Source of the DNA: Candidatus Aerophobota bacterium
GTDB lineage: Bacteria; Aerophobota; Aerophobia; Aerophobales; B3-G15
Assembly (NCBI GenBank): GCA_014859225.1
Contig: JACUUP010000064.1
Span: forward strand, 1 to 8,365
Direction: 5' to 3'
Length of the DNA: 8,365 bases
In this document: one piece after another, positions 1-6,083 of the stretch
Layout: each line of letters starts with the position of its first letter
Numbering within the stretch: position 1 is the stretch's first letter
Notes under the pieces: generated by a model
Told to the model about the DNA's origin: nothing
Seen by the model: only the letters and a program-made list of their open reading frames with translations
Databases searched by the model: none
Made by a program: the position numbers and the translations under genes

Positions 1-349
1 TCCCAGTATGTCCGGGGGTATGTATAACCTTTACTTCCAGGTCTCCTAACCTCAAGATATCCCCATCCTCCACTATAATATCAGGACTTACCCAGGATGC
101 ATCCAGTCTGTGACAGATAACTTTTGCTCCTGTAGCCTGGGAAATTTTTTTGTTTCCCTGTATGTGGTCTATATGACCGTGAGTGTTAACAATGTACTTT
201 AGCTTTATTTTATCCTCTTTAATTTTTCTAAAAATTAAATCTACATCACCGCAGGGGTCTATTACCATACCTTCGCCTGTTTTCTCCTCTACAACTATAT
301 AGGAAAAATTATTATCAAATCCTCCAACATCAAGCTGCTTTGCAATCAT
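1..349 (-). CDS. Metallo-beta-lactamase-fold hydrolase, partial (glyoxalase II-like)
   Basis: This is the N-terminal 116 residues of a gene that continues past the left edge. My reverse-strand reading opens MIAKQLDVGGFDNNFSYIVV. It carries the metal-binding signature THGHIDH (residues 56-62, the HxHxDH motif) and HTPGHTG (110-116), whose His114 is the next conserved metal ligand. These two motifs at this spacing define the metallo-beta-lactamase fold with a dinuclear metal site. The short form with an N-terminal 'N.SYIV...VIDP' strand pair is typical of hydroxyacylglutathione-hydrolase-like or general thioester/phosphoester hydrolases. The substrate cannot be assigned because the C-terminal half is missing. 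The ATG at 347-349 is well supported by an AAGGGAGG ribosome site (357-364) seven bases upstream. The gene is transcribed divergently from the nicotinamidase gene, 199 bases away. The family call is secure; the specific function is unknown. Confidence 0.88.
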   Translation of the reverse strand, partial: MIAKQLDVGGFDNNFSYIVVEEKTGEGMVIDPCGDVDLIFRKIKEDKIKLKYIVNTHGHIDHIQGNKKISQATGAKVICHRLDASWVSPDIIVEDGDILRLGDLEVKVIHTPGHTG

Positions 350-385
350 AATGCTGCCTCCCTTTTAAGCTGATAACTTATGCTA

Positions 386-413
386 TTTTTAACCACAGAG
401 CCTTTTTTGTCAA
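386..413 (-). promoter_or_regulatory. Probable promoter for the MBL-fold hydrolase gene
   Basis: On the minus strand a perfect TTGACA (413-408) is followed, after 16 bases, by TAAAAA (391-386), a poor but possible -10 box. The predicted start near 379 would give a leader of about 30 bases containing the AAGGGAGG ribosome site. The -35 is strong and the -10 is weak. Confidence 0.45.
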
Positions 414-451
414 CCAGAAACTCTCCAGTTTCCTCGGAAAAATTGACACGC

Positions 452-478
452 TTGAAAGTCTAACCTCTCTTTTATAAT
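452..478 (+). promoter_or_regulatory. Probable promoter for pncA
   Basis: TTGAAA (452-457) and TATAAT (473-478) lie 15 bases apart, slightly short of ideal. The -10 box is reiterated: a second TATAAT overlaps at 478-483 and TACAAT follows at 483-488. A TTGACA at 443-448 is too far (24 bases) from the first -10 box. Transcription would start near 485-495 and leave a leader of about 55 bases before the ATG at 549. Confidence 0.5.
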
Positions 479-535
479 ATAATACAATTTGCGCTGGATA
501 AAAATTTTTTCTTCTGAAATTAAATTAACTAACCC

Positions 536-542
536 GGGAGGT
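536..542 (+). promoter_or_regulatory. Ribosome binding site that fixes the pncA start
   Basis: GGGAGGT sits six bases before the ATG at 549. The frame is open further upstream to a TTG at 489, but that codon overlaps the predicted transcription start and has no ribosome site. The ATG at 549 is therefore the start. Confidence 0.85.
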
Positions 543-548
543 AAAAAG

Positions 549-1139
549 ATGCATAAAGATAAGGCTCTTTTAATAGTTGATGTTCAAAATGATTTTTGCC
601 CTGGTGGCGCTCTAACTGTTCCCGGGGGCGACAGGGTAGTTCCTGTGTTAAATAAATACATAGAGCTTTTTGCCACCAATAATCTACCAATTTTTGCCTC
701 AAGAGACTGGCATCCCAAAATAACTAAACATTTTAAAGACTATGGTGGTTTGTGGCCAGGACATTGCATTCAGGGAACAGAGGGGGCGAGGTTTCATCCG
801 AATCTAAAACTACCGAAAAAAACAATAATTGTGTCCAAGGGGATGAATCCAGAAAAAGATGCTTATTCTGTATTTCAAGCGTTTGACTCTCAGGGGAAAA
901 GTCTTTTAGATATCCTGAAGAATCAAGGAAGAACAGAACTTTACATAGGTGGGCTGGCTACAGATTACTGTGTGAAAGAGTCAGTTTTAGATGCTTTAAA
1001 TGCAAGTTTTAAAGTTAAATTGCTCATAGATGCTATCAGGGGTGTTAATCACAAAACCTCTTGTGAGGCGATAAGAAAGATGACAACCCGTGGCGCCGAG
1101 GAAATAACTTTTGAGAAAGGATGTAAGAAGTACATTTGA
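549..1139 (+). CDS. pncA: Nicotinamidase (PncA family, isochorismatase-like hydrolase)
   Basis: This is a 196-aa cytoplasmic hydrolase that deamidates nicotinamide to nicotinate plus ammonia, the first step of NAD salvage through the nicotinate route. The full nicotinamidase signature is present. The Asp-Lys-Cys triad is Asp11 (in VDVQNDF), Lys97 (VSKG) and Cys141 (GLATDYCV). The metal ligands are Asp53 and His55 (SRDWHP) and His72 (WPGHC). The 'GLATDYCV' stretch carries the conserved cis-peptide that forms the oxyanion hole, and 'CPGGAL' at 17-22 is also typical. The length matches known PncA proteins. The metal ligands and the Lys context favour nicotinamidase over generic isochorismatase-like or pyrazinamidase-unrelated members. 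The phosphofructokinase gene follows 68 bases downstream. No nicotinate phosphoribosyltransferase is in the window, so the next salvage step must be encoded elsewhere. Confidence 0.93.
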   Translation: MHKDKALLIVDVQNDFCPGGALTVPGGDRVVPVLNKYIELFATNNLPIFASRDWHPKITKHFKDYGGLWPGHCIQGTEGARFHPNLKLPKKTIIVSKGMNPEKDAYSVFQAFDSQGKSLLDILKNQGRTELYIGGLATDYCVKESVLDALNASFKVKLLIDAIRGVNHKTSCEAIRKMTTRGAEEITFEKGCKKYI

Positions 1140-1163
1140 CTTTCAACGAAGCTTGGTTAAAAT
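1136..1163 (+). promoter_or_regulatory. Possible internal promoter for the phosphofructokinase gene
   Basis: TTGACT (1136-1141) overlaps the pncA stop codon and is followed after 16 bases by TAAAAT (1158-1163). The predicted start near 1170 leaves a leader of about 38 bases that includes the AGGAGGT ribosome site. The kinase may therefore be transcribed both on its own and by read-through from pncA. Confidence 0.45.
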
Positions 1164-1192
1164 GTAGCTCTGAAAGTTGGGATAGAATTTAC

Positions 1193-1199
1193 AGGAGGT
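1193..1199 (+). promoter_or_regulatory. Ribosome binding site that fixes the phosphofructokinase start
   Basis: A consensus AGGAGGT lies eight bases before the ATG at 1208. The frame is open back to 1136, but those 24 codons lie in the pncA-kinase gap, do not resemble the family N-terminus, and would place this site inside the gene. Confidence 0.88.
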
Positions 1200-1207
1200 T
1201 CCTAAAT

Positions 1208-2371
1208 ATGGCTAAGACTCTAACAGTACTCACCGGAGGTGGGCATGCCGCCGGACTTAATGCAGGTATAGCGGGAGTGATAGACAAAGCAAAAGAGAAA
1301 GGCTGGCGTGTTTATGGAGCGCTTGATGGATGGAAAGGTGTAGTTGAAGATACGTTTGTTAATTTAACAAACTATGATGCTATGAGCCTGGTAAACAAAG
1401 GAGGCTCTATTTTAGGTTCAAGTAGAGTTAGACCTACTCCCGACGAGGTAGCTCAATCAATAAAAAAGCGTAACATAGATGCTCTTATAGCCATGGGGGG
1501 AGAGGATACTCTGGGTACTTTATGGAATGTTTACTCGGAGTATAAGTTGCCCGTGGTTGGCTGGCCGAAAACAATGGATAACGACCTTTCCCAAACTTAT
1601 TTTACCATTGGTTATCCTACTGCTATAACAGTTGCCTCCCATGCGGTTGCAAAGTCTTTTGATGCTGCCTGTACACATGCAAGGGTAGCAATTGCGGTGA
1701 TTTTTGGTCGTCATACTGACTGGGTAGCAGCAGGAACAGGGGTTTTTGGGAATGCTGACCTTGTAGTGCCTGCTGAGAAGTCCTGCACCCTGGATAAAAT
1801 CTGCGAAAAAATAGAGTCTTTATTTAATGAAAGAAAAAAATCTTTTGGTGGAGGTTTTGCTGTTATGGTTGTGGCAGAAGGTGCTCGTATAAGTGGACTG
1901 GAATCTCATGTGCGGGAACAGGAAAAAGAACTGGACGAATATGGGCATGTTAAGCTTGACCCAAACCTTCTGGCAAGTTACTTAACTTCCGCAATTAAGG
2001 AAAGAACCAGGCAGATGTTTGGCTCGCCTATCGGGACTGCCCCCATAGTACTTACTTACGAGCTTAGAAATGGCTCTCCTGTTTGGATTGACATGGAGTT
2101 TGGATATAAGTTAGGAATGAAGTGTGTGGAGATGCTGGATAGTGAGGATGTGGGGAAGGTAGCTGCCATAAAAAAAGAAAATGAAAAACTGACCATCGGT
2201 TCTGCTCCATTAGAGGAAGCGGTTAAAGTTCGAAAAGTTGAGGTGGAAGGGCTTTTTGATTACGAAAATTTATGTCCACATCCATCTTTTCTTGAGTATG
2301 CCAAACCTTTTATGGGAAAAGCTAATGAAAAATCCATTAATATGGTGGATAAAAACCTTCTTGTGCGGTGA
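1208..2371 (+). CDS. pfp: 6-phosphofructokinase family, pyrophosphate-type signature
   Basis: This is a 387-aa cytoplasmic sugar-phosphate kinase of the PfkA superfamily. The phosphoryl-donor loop GGED (residues 97-100) has Asp100 where ATP-dependent enzymes have Gly (E. coli Gly104). PKTMDND (120-126) has Lys121 where ATP enzymes have Gly (E. coli Gly124). These two positions are the classic PPi-dependence determinants, so PPi is the likely donor and the reaction may be reversible. Asp124 is the catalytic base (E. coli Asp127). Other family landmarks are GSSR (70-73), FGRHTDWVAA (166-175, normally MGR), VVAEGA, and a C-terminal RNGSP block. There are oddities: the first loop reads GGGHAAGLNAG instead of GGDAPGMNA, GGED replaces GGDD, and Tyr appears to replace the fructose-6-phosphate-contacting His before RNGSP. 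The family is secure; donor and sugar substrate (fructose-6-phosphate or sedoheptulose-7-phosphate) are inferred. Its stop is two bases from the convergent neighbour's stop. Confidence 0.88.
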   Translation: MAKTLTVLTGGGHAAGLNAGIAGVIDKAKEKGWRVYGALDGWKGVVEDTFVNLTNYDAMSLVNKGGSILGSSRVRPTPDEVAQSIKKRNIDALIAMGGEDTLGTLWNVYSEYKLPVVGWPKTMDNDLSQTYFTIGYPTAITVASHAVAKSFDAACTHARVAIAVIFGRHTDWVAAGTGVFGNADLVVPAEKSCTLDKICEKIESLFNERKKSFGGGFAVMVVAEGARISGLESHVREQEKELDEYGHVKLDPNLLASYLTSAIKERTRQMFGSPIGTAPIVLTYELRNGSPVWIDMEFGYKLGMKCVEMLDSEDVGKVAAIKKENEKLTIGSAPLEEAVKVRKVEVEGLFDYENLCPHPSFLEYAKPFMGKANEKSINMVDKNLLVR

Positions 2372-2373
2372 CC

Positions 2374-4272
2374 CTAAAACATATCCGGGTTTAATCTTCT
2401 GAGCAAAAATTTTCTTCCCTCAAAATAGCTAACTTTTCTAATCTCAATTCCCTGATGCCCGGCACAGATAACTTTGTCTTTGCTATCTAAGAGGTTATTT
2501 GCATTGTCCTCATAAAAGAGTAAAAGATGGGAGGTGGGATGTGTAGTTATCATTAAATCCCCGAATTGAAGCTCTTTAAGAGAAGAGCCTATATGTATTA
2601 CAACCTCCTCTCCTTTTTCATTTAAGAACCTGTCGGTAAAATCCCGGAAAAAAGAACCATCCAGGTTGTAAAGTTCTACTCTCATTGGGAAAGGGTGCAA
2701 AACGGCTATTTTGCCCTCTCTTACATCTATATTCAGGATTTCTTCTTCCAGGTTTATTGTATTGACTATCTCACCTTTTTCATTGAATGTAAGAATTTTT
2801 CTATCATGAGTGGGGATGTAAAAAAGCTCCCCTTCTACAGATAAATAACCTGCAGGAGTCCAATCGCTATAAGCTCCCTCAAGAGAAATTGCCTTGAGCT
2901 TTTCTCCTTCTATGCTAAAGAGATAAATTGTATCCGACTCAAGAAGATAGATTTTCTTTTCTTTGACATTGCCTGTTTCAAAATCTTTCACATATATACC
3001 GCCTGGATTTATTTTCATTTTAAAAAGATACACTTCATCTTCCATGTAAATAGTTTTCTCCACCTCCGGGGTAAAAAGCTCTATTAAAGAGCTATTTTCT
3101 AACACCACTATTTTTGACTGGAAGTCTTTTTCCACTATGGCGTATATTTTTTCCTCCTCAGAAATAGCCATATCTATGAACTGAAATAAATCGTTTTTAA
3201 ACTCTTTCACAAGGTTAAGGTTCCCATCCCGTACCTCAATTTTTTGTGCAGCATGTATGTAGAATCTGCCCTGCTTGCTCCAGCTAATACCTCTTGGGAT
3301 AAAGTCTTTAAAAAAGCTGCGTTTGGTTAAAGTTAAAGTTGCATCGCTTAAGCGAATAGTGTACTTTCCCCGAGCCAGATTCTCAGCCGTTGTGTACTCA
3401 AGCTCTTCATTTCCCATGGCTCTAAGAGCTGAGATTAAGATGCTGGAGCATTCAATACCCACGGGATTATGAAAGTCTGACTGGTGAGAGGAGGGAGTTT
3501 TTCGCACTGCATCTTTGTATTCTGCACCCCAGAGCCAGGGAACCTTATTTAAGGCTTCAATATACCGTATGAGTTTATTCGGGTGATTGGAAAGACGAGA
3601 TATCCTGTGGACAGTATCCTTTATACCTCTATCATAATCTTCAGGTGATAGGCCACTTGGATGGGTAGAGTCGGGTTTTCCCCGAGAGGAGATAAGTTTC
3701 CCGTTTAATGTTAGCTCGGCTCGGAACCTAACTGTTCCTGCCTCTTTTTCTGCTCTCATGCTCCACCCTTTATCTTTTAGGGACATTTGCTCGTATTCAA
3801 TAATTTGCCAGCCTCTCCATGCACCGTATTCTCCTTCTTCTTCACTGAAAACATTTGAGTATTGCTCATAAGCACCTCTTGGACTTAAAGGAGCCATCCT
3901 GGGCATTACTTTGTACCAGGTTATGTTTAACTTTCCCCATAGATTTTCTTTCCATCTATCAAGCGAGCCTTCTTTGAGGGAATAGGTTTTATCGTTTATT
4001 TTAACCTCATCAGGAAAAAGACTGTCCTCATAGCCAAGATAATAAGTATCTTTAGATTTTAAGAGGGCATATAAGTTAATTTTCTCATCAAATTCAACTA
4101 TCTTGCTGGTATTTGTGGGAATGAAGCCTTCCCTGCCCGAGAGGATAATCACCTCTTCTACTGTCGGTAGCTTCCGGGAAGTGGCAGAAAAACTCGTATG
4201 GGGGGTAAAAAGGGATATAAAAAAGAAAAGGAGTAAAAGTAGGCTCAGGTTACTGCACTTAAGTAAGTTCAT
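2374..4272 (-). CDS. Secreted NlpC/P60-like protein interrupted by a beta-propeller-like insertion
   Basis: This is a 632-aa protein with a signal peptide (hydrophobic core 10-22, cleavage near SFS-A, 29-30), so it is probably exported. Residues 35-200 are beta-rich, perhaps a sandwich domain (contains AGTVRFRAEL at 178-187). Residues 240-305 look like the N-terminal half of an NlpC/P60 cysteine peptidase: PWLWGAEY (245-252), then GIECSSILISALRAMG (272-287), with Cys275 at the nucleophile position. Residues about 308-548 form repeated 'IYLF..EGEKLKAI' and 'FYIPTHDRKILTFNEKGEIV' strands, like five or six NHL/propeller blades. Residues 555-628 resume the peptidase pattern: LQFGDLMI (568-575), SHLLLFYED with candidate catalytic His582, and ICAGHQGIEI. 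The canonical motif order is kept. If active, it would cleave peptidoglycan peptides or a related amide. The motif reading is mine and unverified. The ribosome site upstream is weak. Confidence 0.72.
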   Translation of the reverse strand: MNLLKCSNLSLLLLLFFFISLFTPHTSFSATSRKLPTVEEVIILSGREGFIPTNTSKIVEFDEKINLYALLKSKDTYYLGYEDSLFPDEVKINDKTYSLKEGSLDRWKENLWGKLNITWYKVMPRMAPLSPRGAYEQYSNVFSEEEGEYGAWRGWQIIEYEQMSLKDKGWSMRAEKEAGTVRFRAELTLNGKLISSRGKPDSTHPSGLSPEDYDRGIKDTVHRISRLSNHPNKLIRYIEALNKVPWLWGAEYKDAVRKTPSSHQSDFHNPVGIECSSILISALRAMGNEELEYTTAENLARGKYTIRLSDATLTLTKRSFFKDFIPRGISWSKQGRFYIHAAQKIEVRDGNLNLVKEFKNDLFQFIDMAISEEEKIYAIVEKDFQSKIVVLENSSLIELFTPEVEKTIYMEDEVYLFKMKINPGGIYVKDFETGNVKEKKIYLLESDTIYLFSIEGEKLKAISLEGAYSDWTPAGYLSVEGELFYIPTHDRKILTFNEKGEIVNTINLEEEILNIDVREGKIAVLHPFPMRVELYNLDGSFFRDFTDRFLNEKGEEVVIHIGSSLKELQFGDLMITTHPTSHLLLFYEDNANNLLDSKDKVICAGHQGIEIRKVSYFEGRKFLLRRLNPDMF

Positions 4273-4289
4273 TTTTGCTTCTTCAATTT

Positions 4290-4317
4290 ATACTATCACA
4301 GTTTGTTTCCCTGTCAA
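4290..4317 (-). promoter_or_regulatory. Probable promoter for the NlpC/P60-like gene
   Basis: The minus strand shows a perfect TTGACA (4317-4312) followed after 16 bases by TAGTAT (4295-4290). An alternative -10, TATAAA at 4292-4287, would give a 19-base spacer. The leader to the ATG at 4272 would be only about 10 bases, consistent with the weak ribosome site (GAAGAAG) and possibly near-leaderless translation. Confidence 0.5.
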
Positions 4318-4325
4318 CCTGGTTT

Positions 4326-4353
4326 TTGACATCCACCCTTATTTTTCTATAAT
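4326..4353 (+). promoter_or_regulatory. Strong consensus promoter for the Ada-like gene and adh
   Basis: A perfect TTGACA (4326-4331) and a perfect TATAAT (4348-4353) are separated by 16 bases, the best sigma-70-type promoter in the window. Transcription would begin near 4360, leaving a leader of about 43 bases before the ATG at 4403 and carrying both downstream genes. The -35 is back to back with the leftward TTGACA at 4312-4317, with eight bases between them. Confidence 0.72.
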
Positions 4354-4402
4354 TAAATAACATTACACGAGATATATCTGTAGATTAAATCATACAAAAA
4401 AT

Positions 4403-4939
4403 ATGGAATGGAAAGCATCGGGGATATCTTGCATTCAGGTGGGAGGAAGATATGTTCCACTTAAGACTCTATGGCTTAAAGACAGGTGGGGTCAGAAAAA
4501 GCGTTTCAGGGTAAAAACAGTTCTTGATTTAAGAAATAGTAAACATGGTTTTCTTCTCCCCTGGAGTCAGCTTGCCAGAGATGAAAAAGGCAGGATTGGG
4601 GCTTTAATAGTTGGCGCCCATCATTCGGGATGGTTAAGAATTGGTTCTTCCAGAAAGTTTTTGCCTTATTTATTTGTTTCTCTTGATGCTTTAGCCAGGA
4701 AAGTAAGAAAGAAACTTCTGGTTCCCCTTGATTATGAACTAATAGAGGAAGAGGATAGCATTCTGGCAAGAGAAAAAGAAATTTGTTCTTACTATATAGC
4801 AAGTAAACGGTCAAACTTGTTTCATGAGCCTGGTTGCTGGCAGGCAAAAAGAATAAAAGATAAATACAGGATAGTATTTAGAACCAGGAAAGAGGCTCTT
4901 AGCTCAGGATATATCCCTCATAAAATTTGCGGAGGATAA
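4403..4939 (+). CDS. Protein of unknown function with C-terminal Ada-like zinc-binding module
   Basis: This is a 178-aa protein with no signal peptide, so it is probably cytoplasmic. I do not recognise residues 1-125, a basic region that is rich in beta-forming residues at its start and includes WLKDRWGQKKRFRVK and GALIVGAHHSGW. Residues 131-176 resemble the metal-binding module of the Ada family: YIASKRSNLFHEPGC, then a hydrophobic RIVF strand, then KEALSSGYIPHKIC. Ada itself uses four Cys (CxxxC and PCxxC). Here the aligned positions are His141, Cys145, His173 and Cys176, a mixed His/Cys set still able to bind zinc. No methyltransferase domain is present, so this is not a DNA-repair Ada protein. 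No convincing ribosome site precedes the ATG at 4403, but the promoter fits and no better in-frame ATG exists. The stop overlaps the ribosome site region of the dehydrogenase gene, so the two are co-transcribed. Confidence 0.7.
   Translation: MEWKASGISCIQVGGRYVPLKTLWLKDRWGQKKRFRVKTVLDLRNSKHGFLLPWSQLARDEKGRIGALIVGAHHSGWLRIGSSRKFLPYLFVSLDALARKVRKKLLVPLDYELIEEEDSILAREKEICSYYIASKRSNLFHEPGCWQAKRIKDKYRIVFRTRKEALSSGYIPHKICGG
4931..4935 (+). promoter_or_regulatory. Ribosome binding site that fixes the dehydrogenase start
   Basis: GGAGG sits nine bases before the ATG at 4945, inside the last codons of the preceding gene. The TTG at 4927 would place this site within the coding sequence, so the ATG at 4945 is preferred. 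The arrangement suggests translational coupling. Confidence 0.8.
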
Positions 4940-4944
4940 AGCAT

Positions 4945-6066
4945 ATGATTTCATTAAGATACCCCTCGCATATAATATTTGGAAAAGGTGCTCTGAGTGA
5001 ACTTGCAGATGAGGTTTCCAACTTTGGGAAAGAGGTCCTGCTTGTAACGGGACGCACTGCCATGCGCAGGGCAGGTGTGCTTGATAAAGTCTGCAAGCTA
5101 CTTTCTCATGAAAAGATAGGTGTTCATTTATTTGATGAGGTAGAGCATGACCCATCTTTGCATACTGTGAGAAGAGGTGTTGAGGTAGTCAGGAGAAAGA
5201 AAATTTCTGTGGTAATAGGACTGGGGGGAGGAAGTGTGATAGATGCTGCTAAAGCTATAGCTATTGTTGCTCCGAAGGAGGAAGATGTGAAGCGCTATTA
5301 CTATGGTGAGGTTCCTATAGAGGGTCCCGGTATTCCCTTCATAGCAGTCCCGACAACCGCAGGAACAGGTGCTGAAATTACAAACAACGCTGTTCTCACT
5401 GACTCCGAGAAGAAAATAAAAAAGAGCCTGCGAAGTCCCTTCATGGTGGCAAAAGTGGCTATTGTTGACCCTGAGCTAACTTTATTTTGTTCACCTTTCC
5501 TCACCGCTTATTCTGGAATGGATGCATTTACTCAGGCTGTTGAATGTTTTATCTCCAGGGCGTCCAATCCTGTAACTGATACTCTAACACTGAGAGCAAT
5601 AGAAATTCTTTACAATAACCTGCCTTTTGCTGTCCAAAATGGGGAGGATATAGAGATAAGAGAAAAAGTAGCTCTGGGGAGTCTTCTTCAAGCTATGGCT
5701 TTTTCTAATGCCGGGCTTGGTGCAGCACATGGGCTCTCTCACCCTCTGGGGGCGCACTATAATATACCCCATGGGCTTGCCTGTGGAGTTTTGCTACCCT
5801 ATGTTTTAGAGGCTAATATGTGTGTTTGCCGGGAGAAAATGGATATAATAGCTGAAAAATTGGGAGCAGAAAAAGCCGATGACCTACCACACCTGTTTAC
5901 AGAATTTCTGCGCACAATAAACCTGCCGCTTGATTTTAAAAAATGGCAGATAAAAAAAGAGGATATTCCCGTTTTAGTGAGAGAGTCAAAAGGTGGCAGT
6001 ATGAGCAAAAATCCTAAAGATTTAGTAGATGAGGAACTTTCCCGCATCCTGAAAAAGGTTATTTAA
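4945..6066 (+). CDS. Iron-containing (group III) alcohol dehydrogenase
   Basis: This is a 373-aa cytoplasmic NAD(P)-dependent dehydrogenase that interconverts alcohols and aldehydes or ketones, typically at a metal centre. Family features are the start LRYPSHIIFGKGAL, the dinucleotide-binding GGGSVIDAAK (94-103), PTTAGTGAE (136-144), VDPELT (174-179), GMDAFTQAVECF (191-202) and the metal block HGLSHPLGAHYNIPHG (262-277). By comparison with FucO-type enzymes the four ligands should be Asp193, position 197, His262 and His276. Position 197 is Gln rather than His, a variant I recall from other members of the family, but the metal preference is uncertain. The substrate (butanol, propanediol, lactaldehyde or other) cannot be read from sequence. 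It follows the Ada-like gene by five bases, and its stop lies 17 bases from the convergent argB stop. The family call is secure and the length is typical. Confidence 0.93.
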   Translation: MISLRYPSHIIFGKGALSELADEVSNFGKEVLLVTGRTAMRRAGVLDKVCKLLSHEKIGVHLFDEVEHDPSLHTVRRGVEVVRRKKISVVIGLGGGSVIDAAKAIAIVAPKEEDVKRYYYGEVPIEGPGIPFIAVPTTAGTGAEITNNAVLTDSEKKIKKSLRSPFMVAKVAIVDPELTLFCSPFLTAYSGMDAFTQAVECFISRASNPVTDTLTLRAIEILYNNLPFAVQNGEDIEIREKVALGSLLQAMAFSNAGLGAAHGLSHPLGAHYNIPHGLACGVLLPYVLEANMCVCREKMDIIAEKLGAEKADDLPHLFTEFLRTINLPLDFKKWQIKKEDIPVLVRESKGGSMSKNPKDLVDEELSRILKKVI

Positions 6067-6083
6067 ACGTATTGTGAATACAT

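Noticed and set aside
443-478. TTGACA at 443 with TATAAT at 473 as the pncA promoter
   Set aside because: The 24-base spacer is too long; TTGAAA at 452 is the more plausible -35.
489-548. N-terminal extension of pncA from a TTG codon
   Set aside because: The TTG overlaps the predicted promoter/start region, has no ribosome site and adds residues absent from the family. The ATG at 549 has GGGAGGT at ideal spacing.
1136-1207. N-terminal extension of the phosphofructokinase overlapping the pncA stop
   Set aside because: The extension has no family resemblance, and AGGAGGT just before the ATG at 1208 marks the true start.
4452-4454. ATG after GGGAGGAAG as an alternative start of the Ada-like protein
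   Set aside because: A good ribosome-site look-alike precedes it, but it is out of frame with the Ada-like module; the frame from 4403 is kept.
4506-4847. Minus-strand open frame inside the Ada-like gene
   Set aside because: It lies wholly opposite a better-supported gene, and I see no domain in it.
6069-6081. GTATT-GTG-AATAC hairpin between adh and argB as a terminator
   Set aside because: The stem is only five A/T-rich pairs with no following T-run on either strand, too weak to call.
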